This document shows positions 60,301 to 64,000 of a stretch of DNA of 64,000 nucleotides, piece by piece. Positions within the stretch are counted from its first letter, which is position 1. Each line of letters starts with the position of its first letter. The notes beneath the pieces are model-generated. The model was given only the letters and a program-made list of their open reading frames with translations, ran no database searches and was not told the origin of the DNA. Both the position numbers and the translations under genes were made by a program. Source of the stretch: Schistosoma haematobium (taxonomy: Eukaryota > Platyhelminthes > Trematoda > Strigeidida > Schistosomatidae); contig NC_067195.1 in NCBI RefSeq assembly GCF_000699445.3, forward strand, positions 85,756,569-85,820,568, in the 5' to 3' direction.

Positions 60301-62105
60301 TAGTTGAATTCATGAGTCAATTAATGCTAGACCACCATGAAAAACGTGGAAGCACTGGACAACCGTTTCACCCTAGTATGGGACTCCTCAACAGTGCGAA
60401 TCTACGATCCGGCCTCGCGAGTTTTGAACCCAGGACCTATCAATATTACTGGCGAGCGCTTAACTTCTAGACCACTGAGCTGGTGACGCAATTTTGTGGG
60501 TTGGTTCAAGTTAGACATTAACACTATCAGATTCCGGCTCAGTGGTCTAGATGTTAGACGTTCGCGCGCGATAGACTGATAGGGCCTGAGTTCTAATCTC
60601 GCGAGACGGGATCATGGATACACACTGTTGAGGAGTCCTTCCAGGTTTTCCATGGTGGTCTAGTGTTAATTGACTCATGAATTCAACTGTCAAAGTAATA
60701 TTCAGAAACTATTTAATTTCAAACAATCGAGGTAAATACTAAGAACGTTTTCCTATATACCATAGGTTTATGTAACCTGACCGAAGTTATGATTATATTT
60801 GAAGGTAATCTTATCTATAAACTAACCTCAAATTAGAAATTGTTTAGGTTCTCAAAGAGAAGTGAACATATAATTTTTCATAGCTCGGTTGCAATCTATA
60901 AAGAATTGACTGTGATTGAAGATTCTAAACCTAATTTCAAACTTAGTAGTCCATAGGTTCCATACTTTCTTTAAAACGTAAGTTTTCTTTTGGAGTTCGA
61001 TCAGTAGTGAAATTGTTGATATGCACTCCTGATGAATTTCAGATTGCAATGAGACAACTAATCTACTACGTCTCATGTTTATCTTGTTCATATGTAATGA
61101 TCACTATCAACTGAAATTTCAATTTTATGATACAGTCTTATAAATATCCACAATCTGTTAAATTATACAAACTAATATAATTTCAATGATCTGCTATTGA
61201 TGAGCAACACTTCTTGAATGTGTGAATTCTTTTAGCACTTTATACGTTGAATAAAAAGAGTTGCATTAAGTGATTTCAGTTTACGGTTGAGAACTAGTTT
61301 CGAGAGGGAATTTTCGGAAATCTAGTGAGAAGCCTTGGCCAGTGGACATCAACCGTGTGGGATGTGAGACAGTTACTCACAGAAGACAATGAAACATGGT
61401 CTCATAATATCATAGATCGATTGAAATTAGACATTAACACCGATAGGTTCGGGCTCATCGGTCTAGCGGTTGGGTGATTGAGTGAGACCATGTGTGGGAT
61501 TATGTATTTGCACTTCTGAAGAGTCCCATACTAGGACGTCCAGTACTCTGAGGTTTCTAATGATCATCTAACACTGATCGGTTCATGATTTGAATCAGTG
61601 ATTTCGGTTGGTTTCTAGGTATTATTATTTTTACACTGAATAATCATTGAGTAGCGGTCACGATGAAGTTCGCTCAATTCGCAGAGGCGACCGAATAACA
61701 TAAATGAATATTGGATACGTGAACGCCAATCCGTGTTTTTCACATATTTTATCTTACTTTGAAGTACTCCTAATACATTGTTCAGTGAAGTATGTGTAAT
61801 AGTATTGTAGAAAAAACATTGTCTTTGTCCTGTTAACGAAAGTCTATAAATATTTTAATCATTATTTCGAAGTATATAACATTATGACTCGTTAAATAAG
61901 TATTCGCCATACCTGTATCACGATATTGAACATTATTTCCATCGATAGTATATCGTATTATAGTTTCTCGACCAATCATATCAGATGGAAATGAACCAAC
62001 CGTCCATTCAACTTCTAATTCTCCATTATGGTAAAGACGTACAATCATAGAAGCCCATGAAGAATATTCAATATAAGCTTCATCGACTAAAGTTCCACGT
62101 GTTAT
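57365..62105 (-). CDS. MAN2B1: Lysosomal-type alpha-mannosidase (GH38), C-terminal exons (partial)
   Basis: Glycoside hydrolase family 38, which removes alpha-linked mannose from N-glycans, typically in the lysosome. Three exons in gene order: 61913-62105, 59877-60206 and 57365-57906 (stop 57365-57367), 354 codons, with matching phases and GT/AG borders. The first has [17 protein letters not shown], the beta-sandwich hallmark that follows the catalytic domain. The second has [31 protein letters not shown] and [10 protein letters not shown]. The third has [16 protein letters not shown], a DVTHLF segment and a short C-terminal end. The catalytic N-terminal domain and signal peptide would be to the right of the window. 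The symbol reflects family resemblance; another GH38 paralogue is possible. The introns carry an RTE-like fragment and three SINEs. Confidence 0.88.
57960..58160 (-). repeat. Dispersed repeat, copy Y, in intron
   Basis: Reverse complement shares the order of features with copy X (2267): pyrimidine-rich run, TCTGCTTCCAG, then gctacttatg...ataagtagcacacacca. Limits approximate. Confidence 0.4.
58690..58890 (+). repeat. Dispersed repeat, copy Z, in intron
   Basis: Pyrimidine-rich run, TTTTCTGCCTCCAAGCG, CGATTGATGATAC, then atactactt...atagcacaccac. Third member of the X/Y/Z group; in opposite orientation to Y in the same intron. Confidence 0.4.
59095..59570 (+). pseudogene. RTE-like LINE (second family) 3' fragment
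   Basis: Codes for the C-terminal region: [37 protein letters not shown], then a basic tail, ending in GTAA repeats near 59555-59567. It is antisense to the alpha-mannosidase gene in the intron between 57906 and 59877. Related to 5420-6683. A second TAAG-repeat end at 59742-59754 suggests another truncated copy just downstream. Confidence 0.7.
60303..60510 (-). mobile_element. SM-alpha-like SINE with hammerhead-like core
   Basis: On the minus strand, a tRNA-like head shows CTCAGTGGTCTAGAAGTTAAGCG (A box) and GGGTTCAAAACTCG (B box). Downstream, 60365-60394 reads CTGTTGAGGAGTCCC then GGGTGAAACG. This resembles the hammerhead ribozyme core (CUGANGA, stem II, GAAA) with the first box altered. 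It lies sense in an intron of the alpha-mannosidase gene. Confidence 0.65.
60511..60691 (+). mobile_element. SM-alpha-like SINE, inverted partner
   Basis: GGCTCAGTGGTCTAGATGTTAGACG, a decayed B box (GAGTTCTAATCTCG), then CTGTTGAGGAGTCC and a tail identical in reverse to the start of the neighbouring SINE (actcatgaattcaact). Together they form an intronic palindrome of nearly 400 bases. Confidence 0.65.
61418..61622 (+). mobile_element. SM-alpha-like SINE with hammerhead stem II
   Basis: Head TTAGACATTAACACCGATAG, GGCTCATCGGTCTAGCGG. At 61516-61538 there is CTGAAGAG followed by TCCcatactaGGACG, a good hammerhead first box and stem II, but the conserved GAAA after stem II is missing, so self-cleavage is unlikely. 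Same intron as the two SINEs at 60.3-60.7 kb. Confidence 0.65.
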
Positions 62106-63477
62106 CTTTAAATATTCAAATAATGTAAAAAAGAATATGAAAGGAGAGATTTGTAAATCTTTGCTTCTTTTTTATTTTCATCACTAGGATGATCAATGTC
62201 AGTATATAATTTGAATAGAAACAAATATGTACACTCCATGAGTCCCATAAATTCTGAATCATACTGCTATTATTATTACTACTACTACTACTACCTTCCA
62301 TGCGTCAGTAATACTCTCAGCTTCTCTTTACAGTGGTTTCATAATAGATTTCCAGTTAGTTGGTCACTCGTAGTCATAGAGACTTGATGAATTAATCATT
62401 TTCGAAGTATAAACTAATCAAATAGACTAATAGAAATCATTTATCGTCAAATATGTTATGTAATCTGATTCAGATTGAATCCATGTAGCTCATTTCTTCT
62501 CTGAAATTGCCACTGATATTGTTTATAGATATGTTGGCAAAAGATCTATAATATAATCGACATATTCAGAGAATTATTAGCATTCTAAGTCATTTACTCT
62601 TTGTTCATCAATTATAACTTTAACATAATAGTGAAAATTTAATGGTAGTTCTGATAAGCTAAACAATGAACGTAGGATGAAATGTTAATTGTAGGACTTG
62701 TTTTCTACCTACATGCTGTACATATTGGCAACTATTGTCAAACCGTATCTTCAACCTTAAAGTAACTTTTGTTGCTGTGGTGATGGTAACATTCTGTGTA
62801 CTTTTATTACAGACATTGTTACTAATCATTAAGTTTCTAAATTTAATCTCATTCAGTGATTGAACATATTCAGGATATATTTTAAGGAAACATTCATTCT
62901 GTATATATATTTTTTCCAGTCTAACTTTTAGTAGCCCGGAATCTGACTCCAATTGGATCAATTCTGATTGCTATTGTGATACACGTCACCAATCCCCGTA
63001 AATAATCATCGAGTTAAACCGCGTTAGTGAATAGTGGAATTAATATAAGTCAAATACGAGAATGGAATTTCGAATATGTGTATATTTCATGCACTCATTA
63101 TTGATTTGAACAGGCAGAGGGAAGAGGGAAACAGGTAAGTGAGCCAACTCCATTTAATCAGGCTTTAATCAAAAATAAGATACAGATATGTGATGAGTAG
63201 GGTAAGATGTACACACACACACGCTCATATAGAAATAGCGAGGATTGATAAGCGAATAATGAACACGATCTATGTGTGATTCAAGAAGAATGGGATAAAT
63301 GGGCTTGTCCAGAAGCTAGAATAAGGTATATGGGCCTTAACATAGTAACCGGCACTACATATTTCTTGTAATTATGATATTAATAAGTAATATATAAATT
63401 TTAATAGAAATATCATAACACTATTTAAAATCTGATGTTGAATGATATGGACTCGAAGTGAATTGGAAGCATCAATG
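62106..63477. other. Probable intron, no gene seen
   Basis: Upstream of the first visible alpha-mannosidase exon. Holds an ACT/ATT microsatellite (about 62264-62297) and an AC run (about 63212-63222). The 62659-62961 minus frame does not match the expected alpha-mannosidase sequence. Confidence 0.4.
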
Positions 63478-63850
63478 TCAGTCAGTCAGTTACAACGTAG
63501 GACTAGGCACATACTTGCATTGGTTCAAGTTTCCATACCGCATTAGCACAGCATGACGAACACCGGGTCCATAGAAGCAGTTAATTCAGTCGTGGTAATA
63601 TATAAAAGAAAGATTGCATATAAGGATATAGTACAGGAAGAGAGAATTAGTTGCTAGAAAGAAAGATATGAAGCGATTTTAACCTTATCGTTTAAAATAA
63701 GACAAAAAGTGTATACACGCACACCATTGTGATCGATTCTGAGCCAGGTCACCAAGAGTCTCCAACCATTGATTACGATAGTCACGTGGACCTCAACCAA
63801 GTAGTCTGCATCTCCCAAATGGCTAAGACTAGAAGCTAGTGACTTCAAGT
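63478..63850 (-). pseudogene. RTE-like LINE 3' end, minus strand
   Basis: GTCA repeats, ACAACGTAGGACT block and a 3' untranslated region like 1024-1270; then a minus frame (63654-63848) with KSLASSLSHLGD and GWRLLVTWLR that parallels the SGLSHVG...WLETL end of the 16.0-17.6 kb LINE. Truncated upstream. Confidence 0.6.
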
Positions 63851-64000
63851 ACTGATGCCAAGCATTAATGTACTCAAGTTTGAAAACAAAAAAATGATTA
63901 GTTTACTTAAACAAATTGAAACATGAAGTTTAAGTGATAGACTAATTTACGACAAATTTATTATGAAGCTGAAATATGATGATATAATAATGAAAACAAA

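Noticed and set aside
60395..60490. Functional tRNA gene
   Set aside because: A and B boxes are present but the acceptor stem and cloverleaf do not form; it is the head of a SINE.
62659..62961. 100-codon minus frame upstream of the alpha-mannosidase exon
   Set aside because: Content does not fit the GH38 sequence expected at that position, and no phase-consistent splice junction to 62105 is visible.

Overview
The window looks like nuclear DNA of a parasitic flatworm, most probably a blood fluke (Schistosoma). The evidence is the AT-rich composition, RTE-like and CR1-like non-LTR retrotransposons of schistosome type, tRNA-derived SINEs carrying hammerhead-ribozyme-like cores (the SM-alpha type of arrangement), Ty3/gypsy elements and a 39-base intron at the 5' end of a host gene. 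The species cannot be told from the sequence alone.

Two host genes are supported, both on the minus strand and both cut by the window edges. Near the left edge, four exons (6747-9970) encode the start of an EVI5-like TBC-domain RabGAP, including the arginine-finger motif; the rest must lie to the left. Near the right edge, three exons (57365-62105) encode the C-terminal part of a GH38 lysosomal-type alpha-mannosidase down to its stop codon; earlier exons must lie to the right. All exon junctions in both genes keep the reading phase. Their introns hold LINE fragments and SINEs.

Between the genes (10-57 kb) nearly everything recognisable is mobile DNA. From left to right: an LTR-like sequence (10.5-10.9 kb); a full-length 3.98-kb RTE-like LINE with a 15-base target-site duplication (11.49-15.47 kb) whose 3' half has an almost identical partner at 3.4-4.8 kb; a related LINE (16.0-17.6 kb); a nested LINE graveyard containing a 695-bp inverted repeat (18.5-19.2 / 21.2-21.9 kb); a decayed gypsy integrase (23.1-24.3 kb); and then the main feature, a 26-kb block of one Ty3/gypsy element (26.1-52.5 kb).

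That block has four head-to-tail copies with a period of about 5.5 kb that share single LTRs (LTR-internal-LTR-internal...). The fourth copy is broken at 46401. After a 116-bp scrambled junction, a fifth copy follows in inverted orientation. Every copy carries the same foreign solo LTR (about 362 bp, GAATC target-site duplication) inside the integrase zinc-binding region, plus the same stop codons and frame breaks in gag, RT, RNase H and the RNase H/integrase linker. The block therefore grew by DNA-level amplification of an already dead element, or is partly an assembly effect, rather than by five independent insertions.

Stretches not listed are AT-rich sequence in which I see no gene. No CRISPR, operon, rRNA or intact tRNA was found.
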